The translations under genes and the position numbers were made by a program. From Batkoa obscura (taxonomy: Eukaryota > Entomophthoromycota > Entomophthoromycetes > Entomophthorales > Batkoaceae), in NCBI GenBank assembly GCA_030770535.1, contig JASVEC010000144.1, forward strand, positions 1-42,489: a DNA stretch of 42,489 nucleotides, given 5' to 3'. Shown piece by piece: positions 10,351 to 20,935 of the stretch; position 1 is the stretch's first letter, and every line of letters begins with the position of its first letter. The notes below the pieces were generated by a model. That model was not told the DNA's origin. It did not search any database and saw only the letters and a list, made by a program, of their open reading frames with translations.

Positions 10351-10710
10351 CTATTTCCATATTTTGTTTAAAATCTAAAATTATTATACAACTTTTGTTA
10401 TTTAATTTTTTAATAGTTTCATTAAATGTGTTTTTTTGAGCATCAACACAGAATTTATGTAATTTGTATAACTTTTCTTCGTTGAAAATTTCTTCTATCT
10501 CTGCTTTGTTTTTTATTGCTATATTTATTTTGTTTTCGAATAACTTTTTTCTAACTGTATACTGAGCACATATATTACATAGATCCGTTTTTCTTGCTGG
10601 ATTTTTGAAATTACTTGGTACATATTTAAAGAGCGTTGACCTAGCTGCTGCTTTATCTCTTAGATCATTAAAATATTTACTGTATATCATTCTTCTACTT
10701 TTATTTGATA

Positions 10711-10814
10711 TATGGGAGTGTTTTTTTTTTACTTCATTACTTTTCCATTTTTAAACGCTATTTAAGCGGAAAATTTGTTAGTAAAATTCTTAAACGCAAA
10801 AATACATCCCCATA
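10711..10814 (+). mobile_element. MITE copy 5
   Basis: Full-length, plus orientation, from TA-TGGGAGTG to ATACATCCCCA-TA. It lies just upstream of the first ATG of the transposase-like gene. Confidence 0.93.
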
Positions 10815-11350
10815 TACTTATTTAAAATTGAACTTTAGCAGTTGTTGGAAATCTTTTAATTAGTCGAATCAAAATCAAACTACTTCTAAAATTCGATTCT
10901 TTAGGAGCTTTTTCCAGTTTTTCGTTATTGATTATTATAATAATAAAACTTTAATGTCCACTTTTAAAAGTATTGAAAAAGTTATAATAAATATTATTTC
11001 TTTGGAAAAAATCCACTATTATTGCTATGGAATAAGTATTTTTAAGAAAATATTATATTGAAGATGAATTTTCTTACACTAAACTTAAAGGTGAAACTAT
11101 CAACAACTTTTCCTATTGATTTAAAAAGGGTTATAAGTTATCGAGTAATGGCATTGGATGAATTATTGAAGAGCGATTGTTTTGAACTATTCTAATGTTA
11201 AACATTAATAAGATAAAAGTCCTTCTATCAAGATCTAAAGGATAGGCAATTACTACTCTTGATTAAGATTATATACATCAACCTCATTAGAGCATGAAGC
11301 TATGAATATGACATCATATAAATTTAAAACAACTTTTATTTAAAAAATAA

Positions 11351-11453
11351 TTTGGCAGTGTATTTTTGTGTTTAAGAATTTTACTACAATTTTTTCGTTA
11401 AATAGTACTTAAAAGATAGAAAAAGTAATGAAGCCAAAAAAGACACCCCTATA
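11351..11453 (-). mobile_element. MITE copy 6
   Basis: Inverted, with a worn left end (TTGGCAGTGTATTTTTG) and a right end ACACCCCTATA. The inside is close to consensus (TTTAAGAATTTTACTACAAT). Confidence 0.85.
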
Positions 11454-12150
11454 TATTAAAATAAAAGATATCAAAATAAAGATAAGGTATTTTCTATCAG
11501 CTGCCTAACAGCTTGCTTTTTCATCCATTTACAAAACAATGGATGATAACCATTAATAGAACCATAGACATATGCCTTACCATGTAAAGATAGTAATTTT
11601 TTTATTAGCGTTTTAATATGTACCTTTAAATACTGCAAGTTTCAATTCTAATTTTTTGCTATTATGCTAAAGAGTATTTTCTCTTTCAATCAATATCTCC
11701 TAAGCTTTTTGATTAACTTCATTTTATAATACTATAGCTCAATTTCCGATAATAATATGGAATATAGACTTTTGCAATATAAAAACCCTCAGAGATTGAG
11801 GAATTATCAGTATTCATACTATTATCGAAATCTTCTAAGCTCTTCTCTGGTTGAGGTTCCATGGCCTTGTTGATAATATTATAAATCAAGTAAGTGAGTC
11901 TTAAAATCCTAAGAAAGTAAAGGAGCCCCTTTAGTTACATGAATGCAACCTGTGTGAATGATTATTTTTAATAAACTAGTAGATAGTTTTAAACTGTCCA
12001 TGGTAAACTAATTTGAAATTAGGATGCAGTTGTTTAGTCTTTTCTATACACTTTTTAGACTTAATTACTTATAGCTTTTTAATTAAATCTATTTCAACTT
12101 TAAAATTGATTTTGTATCAGTCTTTTTAGCAGATGTTTCAGTGAAACAGC

Positions 12151-12251
12151 TTGAGACTGTTTTTTTTGGTTTCATTATTTTTCCATTTTTTAAGCACTAT
12201 TGAGTGGAAAGGTTGTAGTAAAATTCTTAAACAAAAAAATCCATCCCCGTT
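12151..12251 (+). mobile_element. MITE copy 7
   Basis: Plus orientation. The left end has lost the TGGGG box (TTGAGACTGTTTTTTTTGG); the right end is CCATCCCCGTT. The centre, AAGCACTATTGAGTGGAAAG, is clear. Confidence 0.82.
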
Positions 12252-12387
12252 TAGTACTTGTCTCTATCTAACCAAAATTATTAATTATTATAATGAAGTG
12301 GATTATAGCCTAATATTAACCCTACTTATTTTCCAATAGTACTATGAATACTTAGTTATTTATAGCTACCATAATTAATGAAATTGA

Positions 12388-12780
12388 TTGATATTTGTAA
12401 TCGTAGTTTGTAAAATTTATTATAATATAACGCTCTATATATTCTTTAGTCAAATAATTTTTGATAAAGAAGCACCATTAAATAAAGGATTCTTTTTAAA
12501 AGACCTCAATCATGAATTAATTTCTTGGGAAAAAAAACCGCTAGTTAGTTTATGGTACAAATGTACTGACATTAACTTTAAAGCTAGTAGGGCCTTAGTC
12601 AATGATAGTCCTAAGTTAACACTAAATCAAAGACTCCACCTCAGTGCAAAGGATTCTATAAATCTAATTCTTTGCACTGAGAGACCATTGGTTAGTTTAA
12701 ACTCAAAGTTCGACTTTTCTTTAGTTTTAATTTTAGCAAAAGCTCCGTTATACATAAAATGCTATAAAGGTGATTACTAA
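12388..12780 (+). CDS. Open frame of unknown function
   Basis: 130 codons opening with a hydrophobic stretch, with a loose internal duplication: KKPLVSL near the middle and ERPLVSL 50 residues later. No family is recognised. A strong hairpin (12640-12681) lies inside it. Possible splice acceptor TTCTTTAG at about 12443-12450, so the true coding part, if any, may begin there. Could be chance in A+T-rich DNA, although the body is denser in G and C than its surroundings. Confidence 0.25.
   Translation: MIFVIVVCKIYYNITLYIFFSQIIFDKEAPLNKGFFLKDLNHELISWEKKPLVSLWYKCTDINFKASRALVNDSPKLTLNQRLHLSAKDSINLILCTERPLVSLNSKFDFSLVLILAKAPLYIKCYKGDY
12640..12681. other. 16-bp hairpin with one mismatch
   Basis: CTCAGTGCAAAGGATT pairs with AATTCTTTGCACTGAG (one mismatch, a perfect 12-bp outer stem) around a 10-nt loop, CTATAAATCT. 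It lies inside an unassigned open frame. Role unknown. Confidence 0.6.
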
Positions 12781-13064
12781 TCTTAAATAAGCTTCATATA
12801 GGAGCATTTTTTTGTCTGGTATTTGGTATGTATTTTTTCAGGTTTTATATTATATAAAAATAAATAAAAAAGTTAAGCCGAAAATTTTTATTTCAATATG
12901 GATAAATTTAAAGCCATGGCTAAAATTTAATAAAAAAATAACAAATTTTTCATAACATTTGAACCTAATTTATAACTTTTATAAAGCAAAACTGGGAAAA
13001 CGTTGAGCCTTAAATTTGAAATAAGCCCTATCTATCAACTGCATAAGATAGATTAGAAATATTA

Positions 13065-13164
13065 AACGAGGACGTATTTTTATTTAAGAATTTTACTGAC
13101 AATCTTGCTACTAAAATAACGCTTAAAAATGTAAAAAGTGATGAAACTAAAAAATATCCTCAAA
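13065..13164 (-). mobile_element. MITE copy 8, upstream of the broken P450
   Basis: Inverted and diverged (ACGAGGACGTATTTTTATTT ... AAAATATCCTCAAA). It ends 82 bp before the start codon of the broken P450, just upstream of its TATA box. Confidence 0.8.
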
Positions 13165-13204
13165 CTCTCTACAGTTTATGATAATTTAATGCTACAATTT
13201 GAAG

Positions 13205-13212
13205 TATAAAAA
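13205..13212 (+). promoter_or_regulatory. TATA box of the broken P450 copy
   Basis: TATAAAAA in GAAGTATAAAAA, 42 bp before the old start codon, matching the intact P450 promoter in sequence and spacing. Confidence 0.4.
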
Positions 13213-13246
13213 AAGGACTTGGACCCCCTAGAAAATAAACCAAAAA

Positions 13247-14823
13247 ATGATTTTTTATATCTTACTATTCTTTATACCTTTATTTTTCTACAGTTATCTT
13301 AAACTTCAACCAGATAAAAATGTAGCTCAGTTACCTCGTGTGAGCCCATTATTGATACTATATCATGTATTAATTGGGACCCCTGCACAGTTGAGAGAGA
13401 AGTTAATACTACTCCCTTCTTTTTCTAAGAGTCGCTTCATAAACGTATTTTTGGGCCAATGATATGTATTTGTAAAAGACGCAGAAATTATCAAAAAAAT
13501 ACTCCTTGATGATGAAACTTTTGTAAAAACTAAAATAAGTGAAATGATGAATCATTTTGGGCTATTTGGAACAAATTTTGCTGAAGAACCAGATAAAGGA
13601 GTATGGAAATCACATAGAAAAATAATCAATCCAGCATTTAAAAGAGGGTGGGATCTAGGAGCTTTTGTAACTGTAGCAAATAAAATTTGTGATATAGCTC
13701 AAAATGCTGTCAACCAAGAGATTGAGGTTTTGGAAGTCTTTAAAGCTGCAACCTTAGATAGTTTAGGATTAAGTATCCTTGGCATTGACTTTAACTCCAT
13801 CAATAATTCGGATAACCAGATAGCTTATTTGTATAATAAGATTAGTGATGGTATTTTAAGCCCTGTTTTACATATTTCCTTTTTTGGATTACTTTCCATT
13901 TCCATCAAGAATGAAGTTATATGATGATACTGCTAAACTTCGTAACTATATAAAGAAGTTGATTGATGCTGAGAGGGAAAGATTGAGTGTATCTGGTAGT
14001 GACAAACAAGGGACTAATGTGTTATCATTAATGGTACAATCTTCTGATAGTGGATCGGAAGGGCTTACTAATGAAATGATTATAGTAATTCTTATTTTTA
14101 AATTAAGATAATTTTGTTTTATATTTTTTGTACTTTAGGATGATACTATCGTATTTATTATCGCTGGACATGACACCACTGCCCATACATTAGCTTCAGC
14201 TGTATATTATTTAGCTAGATATCCAGTAATGATAAATATAAGAAAATAAGTGTAATACTAAATAACTAGGAAATCCAACAAAAAGTGAGACAAGAAATAA
14301 AAAAATTGCTGGGACCAAAAAGCACGTTAGAAGAATTAATTTCAAACCATACTATTTTAAATGAGACTGTTTATTTAGAGTCTGTAATTTATGAAACTAT
14401 GAGAACTATACCAGCAATACCTATACTCAATCGTAAACTAAGTCGACCTGTTACCTTGGAAAATAATCTATTACTAAATACCAAGAAGAAATGACGCTAC
14501 ATGTAGGACTTGCAATGAAGGACCCAACTTTATTCAAAAACCCAGAAGAATTTCAACCCGAACGCTTTTTAATAGCTGAAGATAATCAAACTAAAATTGA
14601 TAAAAAAATGACCAACTTGTTACTTAATTTTGGTTATGGTACTAGAATGTGTATGGACAATCAGTTCTCTTTGTTGGAGCAAAAAGTGTTTTTAATTGCT
14701 TTGGTTCATGATTTCAATATTACTTTGCCAGAAAACTCCCCACATCATGACCATCCTATCTTACCACCTGCTTTTACTTTACATAGTCCTCAAGATTTAA
14801 AGGTTAAGTTCACTAAACTCTGA
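13247..14823 (+). pseudogene. Cytochrome P450 pseudogene (tandem copy)
   Basis: A duplicate of the P450 at 5962-7544 with the same three-exon layout: about 13247-14084, 14139-14225 and 14270-14823, the middle exon being 87 bp in both. It is broken by an in-frame TGA at 13460-13462 where the intact copy has Trp (TGG), a frame break near 13885 before the FPFPSRMKLY segment, and a second near 14470-14490 before LHVGLAMKDP. In the heme loop, Cys is followed by Met-Asp instead of Ile-Gly (codon 14656-14658), losing a conserved Gly. The I-helix motif AGHDTT and the ETMR pair remain. Protein similarity to the intact copy is still high throughout, so decay is fairly recent. MITEs sit within 150 bp on both sides. 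Confidence 0.9.
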
Positions 14824-14970
14824 GTATACCTTATAAATCCCCTACATCATTCTTATTCTATGTAGCGGTTTTTTATAAGGCCTGAATAAATCATTTAAGC
14901 ACTAAATTTCTAATATTGTTTTTTAACTATTTTAATGACTAATGATTACTATTTTGCTTTAATATTTAAA

Positions 14971-15070
14971 CGTGAGGATGTATTTTTTAAGAATTTTACT
15001 AACGATCTTTCTGCTCAAATAGCGCTTAAAAAATGGAAAAAATGATGAGATAAAAAAACATCACCACATG
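14971..15070 (-). mobile_element. MITE copy 9, downstream of the broken P450
   Basis: Inverted and worn: CGTGAGGATGTATTTTTTAA to AACATCACCACA. Forms an inverted pair with copy 10, about 140 bp away. Confidence 0.82.
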
Positions 15071-15210
15071 AGAGTGAGCGTTTATTACAGTTGATAGCGT
15101 TGTAGGCTAAAAGAGTTAAAATTAATTCGGATTTCATTTTATTGTTTTTTATAATGAATTTTGTTGATATATCCTTTGTTTATATATATTATGAATTTTG
15201 TAAATTATCA

Positions 15211-15313
15211 TATGTGGATGTTTTTTTTGGTTTCATTACTTTTTCTATTTTTAAGCGCTATTTGAGCAGAAAGACCGTTAGTAGAATTCTTAAACGAAAA
15301 ATATATCCACATA
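15211..15313 (+). mobile_element. MITE copy 10
   Basis: Plus orientation, from TA-TGTGGATGTTTTTTTTGG to ATATATCCACA-TA. The GGGG/CCCC boxes at both ends carry the same change (GTGG / CCAC), so inverted-repeat symmetry is kept. Confidence 0.88.
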
Positions 15314-15337
15314 AATTAATTTGGACTATTTTTATAA

Positions 15338-15571
15338 AAACGTAAAAATGTTACAAAGAGTAAATGCTACTGCTTCTCAAAACTAAACAAATTTTTAATT
15401 ACTTTGGTAATTGCTTGCGTTATTTGGATAATTTACAGTGCTCCTAATAAACTATACTACAAATTCATTTACAATCCTCTTCCTATAGCTGTAATAGTCC
15501 TTGAATGGGAAGGACTCTTCCTAAAAGAGTACCAATTCATGCAACATCACATCAACCTCTTCAAAAAATAA
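15338..15571 (+). CDS. Small open frame with one hydrophobic segment
   Basis: 78 codons without an early ATG. The middle FLITLVIACVIWIIY is a likely membrane span, followed by LPIAVIVLEWEGLFLKEYQF. It might be one exon of a small type II membrane protein, or a relic. No family recognised, and no partner exon found. Confidence 0.2.
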   Translation, partial: KRKNVTKSKCYCFSKLNKFLITLVIACVIWIIYSAPNKLYYKFIYNPLPIAVIVLEWEGLFLKEYQFMQHHINLFKK

Positions 15572-16016
15572 AAACAAGTCCTTCGTGTAACTAATCGGGT
15601 TTATTTAGTAAATCTAATTCTATCTATTCCTAACTCGGACTAATGCCCTCACTTTTATCATCTATATCTTACTTTTTCTAAATTTTCCATATGTTAAATA
15701 AACCAAACCCTATGTATGAATGAATAATATAAATAGATAGTTTATATTGCATCAGATCTAAAATTAAAATTACAATATTAATAGTTTTTTTATTCGTTTA
15801 AAAAGCCTATTAACTACAATTTAATGATGTAATAAAATATTAAAAATGGTTGTTTTAAATATTATAAATTAAATTGTAGTGAACTAAGTATATTTTTAAT
15901 TAGATTTTAGAGATAATTAATTGCTAATCTTGTATAAAAACCAAAAGAATCAAAGCATTCAAACAATTTTAGATATATTTTAGCAATTGGGGGTAGTTCT
16001 GTATTTTTTTAAATGT

Positions 16017-16479
16017 TGTGAAATCTGGTACTCAGGGTTTGGAGTCAAGAACAGCTATTGCTGGATTGACTACACTATAAGTCGAAAGGTCTTAGTTTAT
16101 GTGACTAAGATAGACTTGGATTATGAGGAATAGCACGTAATAGGTTACAAACGATATAAAACAGATATAATAGACAATACTAATACAAATCTACGTAAAA
16201 TACTATCAAGTAAACTTAGTGGCTTTATTAAATGTTCGAGATATCAAGAAATAATTCAGTTAAAAAGCCTCGAACTACTATACTCTGTAAACTCTTTTAT
16301 ACTCTGAAAAGTATAAGTATCAAAATGAGAAGATAATGTTCTTTGGGATGGAGCTAGAAATCCTCATAGCAAATCAAACTAAGAATGTCGGATTGATTTT
16401 CTCTGAACTCGAGAACACAACAGCTTAGGCGATTGTTATGCTATAATTAACTATGGGACTAACAAAGCGATATTTCACA
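16017..16479 (-). mobile_element. Solo LTR copy 2
   Basis: 463 bp, inverted relative to copy 1, with ends TGTGAAAT and ATTTCACA and a perfect 4-bp target duplication ATGT (16013-16016 and 16480-16483). It looks whole; no internal region is attached. Closely similar to copy 1, so probably of similar young age. Confidence 0.78.
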
Positions 16480-17509
16480 ATGTAATTTTTATTTTTGTAG
16501 AATTATTGTCAAGTAAAATTGTCCCTTAAAATGAAATACTAGTTTTGCACAAAAAAATAATGTTTTTAGCAATTTGTTAATTAAATGAAGATAGATTTAC
16601 TATTTAAAATGTATTTATTACATTGTCAGTTCATTGTATATTAGTTTTCCCTTTAGTTATATTATTTTTAAGAAATGATACTATATAAATCAAATTGTTT
16701 ATTGATTAATAAAAGATAGTAGCTGATAACAAAACTTATTTTTAACATAAATTCAAGAGAGTATAATATAACAAAATAAATAGCAGCTATAATAATATAA
16801 ATTGAACTTCCATGTTTTTTTGTTTAAAATTTATAACATAAATAGTAGCTTTTTAACAGGACGTTTCAAATACATTTAATTATATGACTATAATATTCGA
16901 AAATTGAATTTATGGATAAATCAAATCCTATCAATGTATACTTTTTATGTTTACAGCTAAGAAAAAAAAAAGATATATAAAGAGAAGCTTTTCTGCCATA
17001 TTAAAATTAAAAAATACTTTTGATCGCTTTTAGATAGTAACTCTTTTACTCTTTCTTATGGCTTGATACTATTTTCCTTTGGTTCTTTGGGCATTCTGGT
17101 GCTAAAATTATTTCCTGTTTGCTTGGTTTCTAGCCTCTTGTTATAACTTTCTATGCTTGCTAAGTTACTCGGTCAATCCAACACATAATTCTTATACTTT
17201 AATTTTATTAGCATGTTTAACATAACATCTTTCACTTTTAATTTACTTAAACTGCTTCCTATATAGTCCCTTTACTCATACTTTATTTAATGCATTTAAC
17301 GTATACTTATTATATTTATAGCTCCTTTGGTGTTCCAATATAAAGTCTTGTTCTTTAAAATTTACCAGCATACCGATTGCCTAACTTCAAGACTATTGCT
17401 CTTTGGCATATGCATGATACCCAGTAAAAAAATATAGACTGCTATCCTATCCTTATCAAGTAGTCTAGAACTAATTTGGTCTTTTGTTTTGAGGTGAACT
17501 CGAATTTTT

Positions 17510-17715
17510 CCAGGAAAAAACCTGGTCAAATAGTATAAATCTTTTATATCAAAGTCAAATATTGATACTGTATTTTATCAGGAAAAAAACATGGTAAAAT
17601 CCTAAAATTCTAACCAGACAACGGAGTTAAATCTTGGCGAATCTAATTTATTCAGGGGGAAAACCTGGTTATAAACTAAAATTCTAGCCAGACATTGGAA
17701 GTTAAACCTTGATGT
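17510..17715. repeat. Three worn tandem copies of an about 70-bp unit
   Basis: Units begin at about 17511, 17579 and 17653 with CAGG-A-rich-CCTGG (the first is the palindrome CCAGGAAAAAACCTGG). Units 2 and 3 also share AAAATTCTA(A/G)CCAGACA and a later GTTAAA(T/C)CTTG. Too few and too diverged to be a satellite; origin unknown. Confidence 0.5.
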
Positions 17716-18158
17716 CCATATGTATAATAAAATTAATAGTCTTTAGCAATATTTTTAAATATATTTTTAGCTTTTGTCGGATAGATGAAAAATAAGTTGG
17801 CTAAACTCCCCACCTAAAAAATCTAAAATTAATAAACATAAAGTAAAAATAATTTAATAATATTTATATTTCTTACTTTGATTGTAGTATTTTAACTGAA
17901 TAAACTGGTAATTTAATGTGAAGTAATAACTTTTGCATGATAATCATGATTAAACAATAGATACAAGATGTTGCTAGATTTTTAACAATTTACTTTGTAT
18001 CTGTTAAAGTTTATTTGGTAATTTTTTATTTAGAAGCAAAGTTTGCATCAATTCGACTAATAGAATATGACATTATTAACAGTTCAAATCAATTTTATTT
18101 TGAACTATAAATCAGGAGTTATAGATTAAATTAAGTTTCTTTTTTACTTTATTTTAAA

Positions 18159-19457
18159 ATGAAATTAAAATTTGAGCAATTATCCGATATATTGCTAGAA
18201 GATATATTTAAACTATTACATCCAAGAGAATTATTCAATTTACGCTTTTTAAGTAAATATCTACATTTGATTGTAAGTAGAACTATCAAATATAATTTAA
18301 CTTATTCAGTCTATAATAAATTCGAATATAATAAATATTGGAGTTACCAAAAGAAGTTTATTAATGAGAATGGAATACTAATGAAGCACCTTAATATATG
18401 TGATGAGACTATTGAATATTTGAACTCTTGTCCAAATATAATATCTATAAACTGTAGACATATATTTGATGATACTAAAGTCGAATTAAACGTTGAATTG
18501 GCGAATTTAAAAAAGATAACAATAGATTCTCGTAGGTACTCAAGATCATTAAATCTTTTCTATAAATATTTAAAACACATTGAACTATTTGAAGTTATTG
18601 GATATGATATATCAATTGAAAATATTATTGAATATTTAAACTTGGGTAAATTAAAGTCATTCAAAGTATATTCATATAACAATTTAAATATTGATGGCTT
18701 GGATATAATCAAAACTGGATGTAGTGAACTAAAGTTAGTAAGCATAAAAAGTAACGAATATATTAGCACTTCAAGCGACCTTAATTCGAAAATTGATTTT
18801 AATTCTAACTTAAAACTAGAAATTGCTGGAAAGTTTACCCCAACTTTCAATATCAAACATTTTGGTGATTTAAAACGATTAAATAGTGTAAAGTTTATTG
18901 ACTTTCATGGCTTGTATTTTGATATTAATAATGAATATGATAGTATAGAACTACTTGAAAATAGTAACGTTGTGGCGTTGGGCTATCTCAACCCGAATTA
19001 TGTAATCAATTGTGCTTTTTTGAAATTATCAAGTTTAAGGGAAGTTTATATTGCCAATTTATCAAAGGAATTATTGATTTCAATCTCTCAATTATCAACC
19101 ATCCAAACTGTTCATTTTGGCCATTTAAATTCCAACATTGAAAAGATCTTTAGCAATTCTTATTTAAAAGGAAATGATGCTCATAAAGAATACAACTCTA
19201 TTAAATGTAAGTTTGTTAAGCAAATTAAAGTTGAAACTCTTTACACCACGTTTGCAATGTTTCTTTATCTTTTATCCTTTTTCCCAAATCTTGGAATGTT
19301 TAAAGTTGAAACTTTTAATTTGACAAATGTACATGTTAGAATTGATTATGAGCCTACTACTCCCTTGTTATTTATTGCCCCTGTTGCTTTGTATATGGAT
19401 AGAGCACTTTTTGATGAACTAGAGAATGACCCAATGTTGGATTGGATAAAATTATAA
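18159..19457 (+). CDS. F-box protein with leucine-rich region
   Basis: Intronless, 432 residues. Residues about 8-43 form an F-box (LSDILLEDIFKLLHPRELFNL then RFLSKYLHLIV), which would bind Skp1 in an SCF ubiquitin ligase. The rest alternates Leu/Ile-rich strands with Asn-rich turns, like degenerate leucine-rich repeats that would select a substrate. Large families of such F-box genes are usual in entomophthoralean fungi (established knowledge in general; placement here is inference). The ATG follows a pyrimidine-rich leader; no upstream in-frame ATG is near. No membrane segment or signal peptide. Substrate unknown. Confidence 0.85.
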   Translation: MKLKFEQLSDILLEDIFKLLHPRELFNLRFLSKYLHLIVSRTIKYNLTYSVYNKFEYNKYWSYQKKFINENGILMKHLNICDETIEYLNSCPNIISINCRHIFDDTKVELNVELANLKKITIDSRRYSRSLNLFYKYLKHIELFEVIGYDISIENIIEYLNLGKLKSFKVYSYNNLNIDGLDIIKTGCSELKLVSIKSNEYISTSSDLNSKIDFNSNLKLEIAGKFTPTFNIKHFGDLKRLNSVKFIDFHGLYFDINNEYDSIELLENSNVVALGYLNPNYVINCAFLKLSSLREVYIANLSKELLISISQLSTIQTVHFGHLNSNIEKIFSNSYLKGNDAHKEYNSIKCKFVKQIKVETLYTTFAMFLYLLSFFPNLGMFKVETFNLTNVHVRIDYEPTTPLLFIAPVALYMDRALFDELENDPMLDWIKL

Positions 19458-20935
19458 TAAATTGAGCAGCAATAATAGCTGTTCTTTATCATTAGCTTAG
19501 TTCTATTATCAAGGCTGTCATTTTATATTAACAAAAAGCTTTTTAATATTTGAAATTTAAAGCTTAAAATTTAAAATGCTACGTAATCAAGAATCACTTA
19601 ATTCTTGGAAGAGCAACAAAAGCTTCCAAATAGTCTGTTGTTCAAAATAAGAAAAAGGTAACCAAGGTCTAGATTACTATTTTTTCAATTCTATTTGTTA
19701 GGCCATAGAGGCCAGTAGTGTCAAATTTATTTAAAAAATAATCCGGAAAAAATTTAAAAGGCTAATGAAATAAATGAACAGTAAAAGTGTATAATTTGCA
19801 TAAGCCTGAGGATGAAAAACATTTAAAGTATTCGAGCTACCCTATTTCAAATCATCAAAAAACATCAGCTATAAATATTAGATTTGCTTAGAAAATGTAG
19901 GATTAAAGTTCTTGGTGGTGCGTTATGGGTAGTCAATGGTAATTCTATATAAATCATGATATAGATTTTCAGCACAATAAAATGGGAGTAGCCAGGCTCG
20001 TCACAGAAGCTTTACTATTCTTATCCAATTTGAACATTATACAAAAATATTTAAATAAGGTTAAAGAGTATAGAAACCTTATCATAAACGGTCTTGATAT
20101 TATTTAAATATCTTTACTAGAATATTAAAAGATACAAAGTTTAATAAGCCTTAGTAAGAATCAATAATTTACAATTAATTAATTAAAACTATGTAGTATT
20201 TTTTAGATTATAATACTTAATAGAATTTAGATACAACTTCATTATTTTTTTACTTGCTTTGATTTTGACATAATAAAATTCAAACTCAAAAATCAAATGA
20301 ACATTCACCTGCCTAAAGCATAAGCTGCTAATATATCTATAACAAATATTCGGATCATCGATATACCAGTAGATCTAATAAATGGAAAAATTACATCTTC
20401 TGTTTTGATGTTTTGTTCTTTTTGTAAGTAAAAATTGTAAAAATATTAGTTGAGCTTCAAATAAAAAATATCCGAACACGCCTTATGTTTAAATTAGTCT
20501 TTATGCATAAACTTAGGTGTTAAATTTGAAATAAGTGGAAAAGTGGTCTTTATAATATTCATCTTTAATTTGAAAAAACACCGATATGCCATATATCAAG
20601 AATACTTGAAACTTGGCTATTTAACTTTGAAAATCTGATAGTTGACTTATATTCAAGTGCCAGTATTATAAAAAGTGTGCTATCACAATTCAAGGCTTAG
20701 AATTTTCGAGATTACTTTTTGACCAAAATTTGGATTTATCCACTTCATTTAATCTTTCAACCAATAAAAAGAGTTACCTATTGCACAGATTAATCAAAAA
20801 TCAAGATTTAATACTATAAATTAAAACAAAGATATCCATGTTAAAGAAATTCAATTGGTTGAAAAATAATTATTACAACTATAAAATTCAAATAAACAAC
20901 CATGAAACATTTAATTATTAGATATATTAGAAGAT
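19458..20935. other. Gene-free stretch
   Basis: About 1.5 kb between the F-box gene and the PRPP synthetase gene. No open frame of note, no MITE and no LTR copy was found. The start of the next gene at 20936 is preceded by a plain A+T-rich leader. Confidence 0.4.

Larger units (their letters stand above)
9131..10690 (-). mobile_element. Transposase-like gene of an unclassified element, interrupted by two insertions
   Basis: Read on the minus strand in three blocks: 10690-10351, 9886-9465 and 9360-9131. Block 1 carries a basic start, a CNICAQY cysteine pair typical of a zinc-binding site, and ILDFKQNM, whose Asp sits at the end of a predicted strand. Block 2 carries INIWADTGNHFRSQEF and NFFAEHHGKSIVDGHFGNLS. 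Spaced acidic residues of this kind suggest a DDE-type transposase (inference); I recall similar HGKS..DGHFG proteins as repeats in early-diverging fungi, but the superfamily is not assigned. A solo LTR (9887-10350, duplicated CTAT) and a MITE (9361-9464, duplicated TA) split it. Counting each target once, the flanking frames are in register, so the gene was still open when each insertion landed. A third MITE lies just upstream, and an in-frame stop lies just beyond it, so the true N-terminus is uncertain. Confidence 0.6.
10815..13246. other. Stretch without a confident gene, with MITEs
   Basis: Holds MITE copies 6-8, a 9-bp hairpin at 11521-11546 (TCATCCATT / AATGGATGA), and an uncertain open frame at 12388-12780. 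The first 60 bp past the MITE reads open on the minus strand and may belong to the transposase-like gene. Nothing else is supported. Confidence 0.4.
14824..18158. other. Repeat-rich intergenic stretch
   Basis: Apart from MITE copies 9 and 10, solo LTR copy 2, a 13-bp hairpin (15813-15825 with 15868-15880) and the short repeat at 17510-17715, nothing is recognised. 17040-17480 is a little richer in G+C than its surroundings and may be very old coding or element DNA, but no frame is open for long. Confidence 0.4.

Noticed and set aside
12151-12339. Open frame beginning RLFFLVSLFFHF
   Set aside because: It is translated MITE sequence (copy 7) plus its flank.
18560-18856. Minus-strand frame within the F-box gene
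   Set aside because: Shadow of the plus-strand F-box coding sequence.
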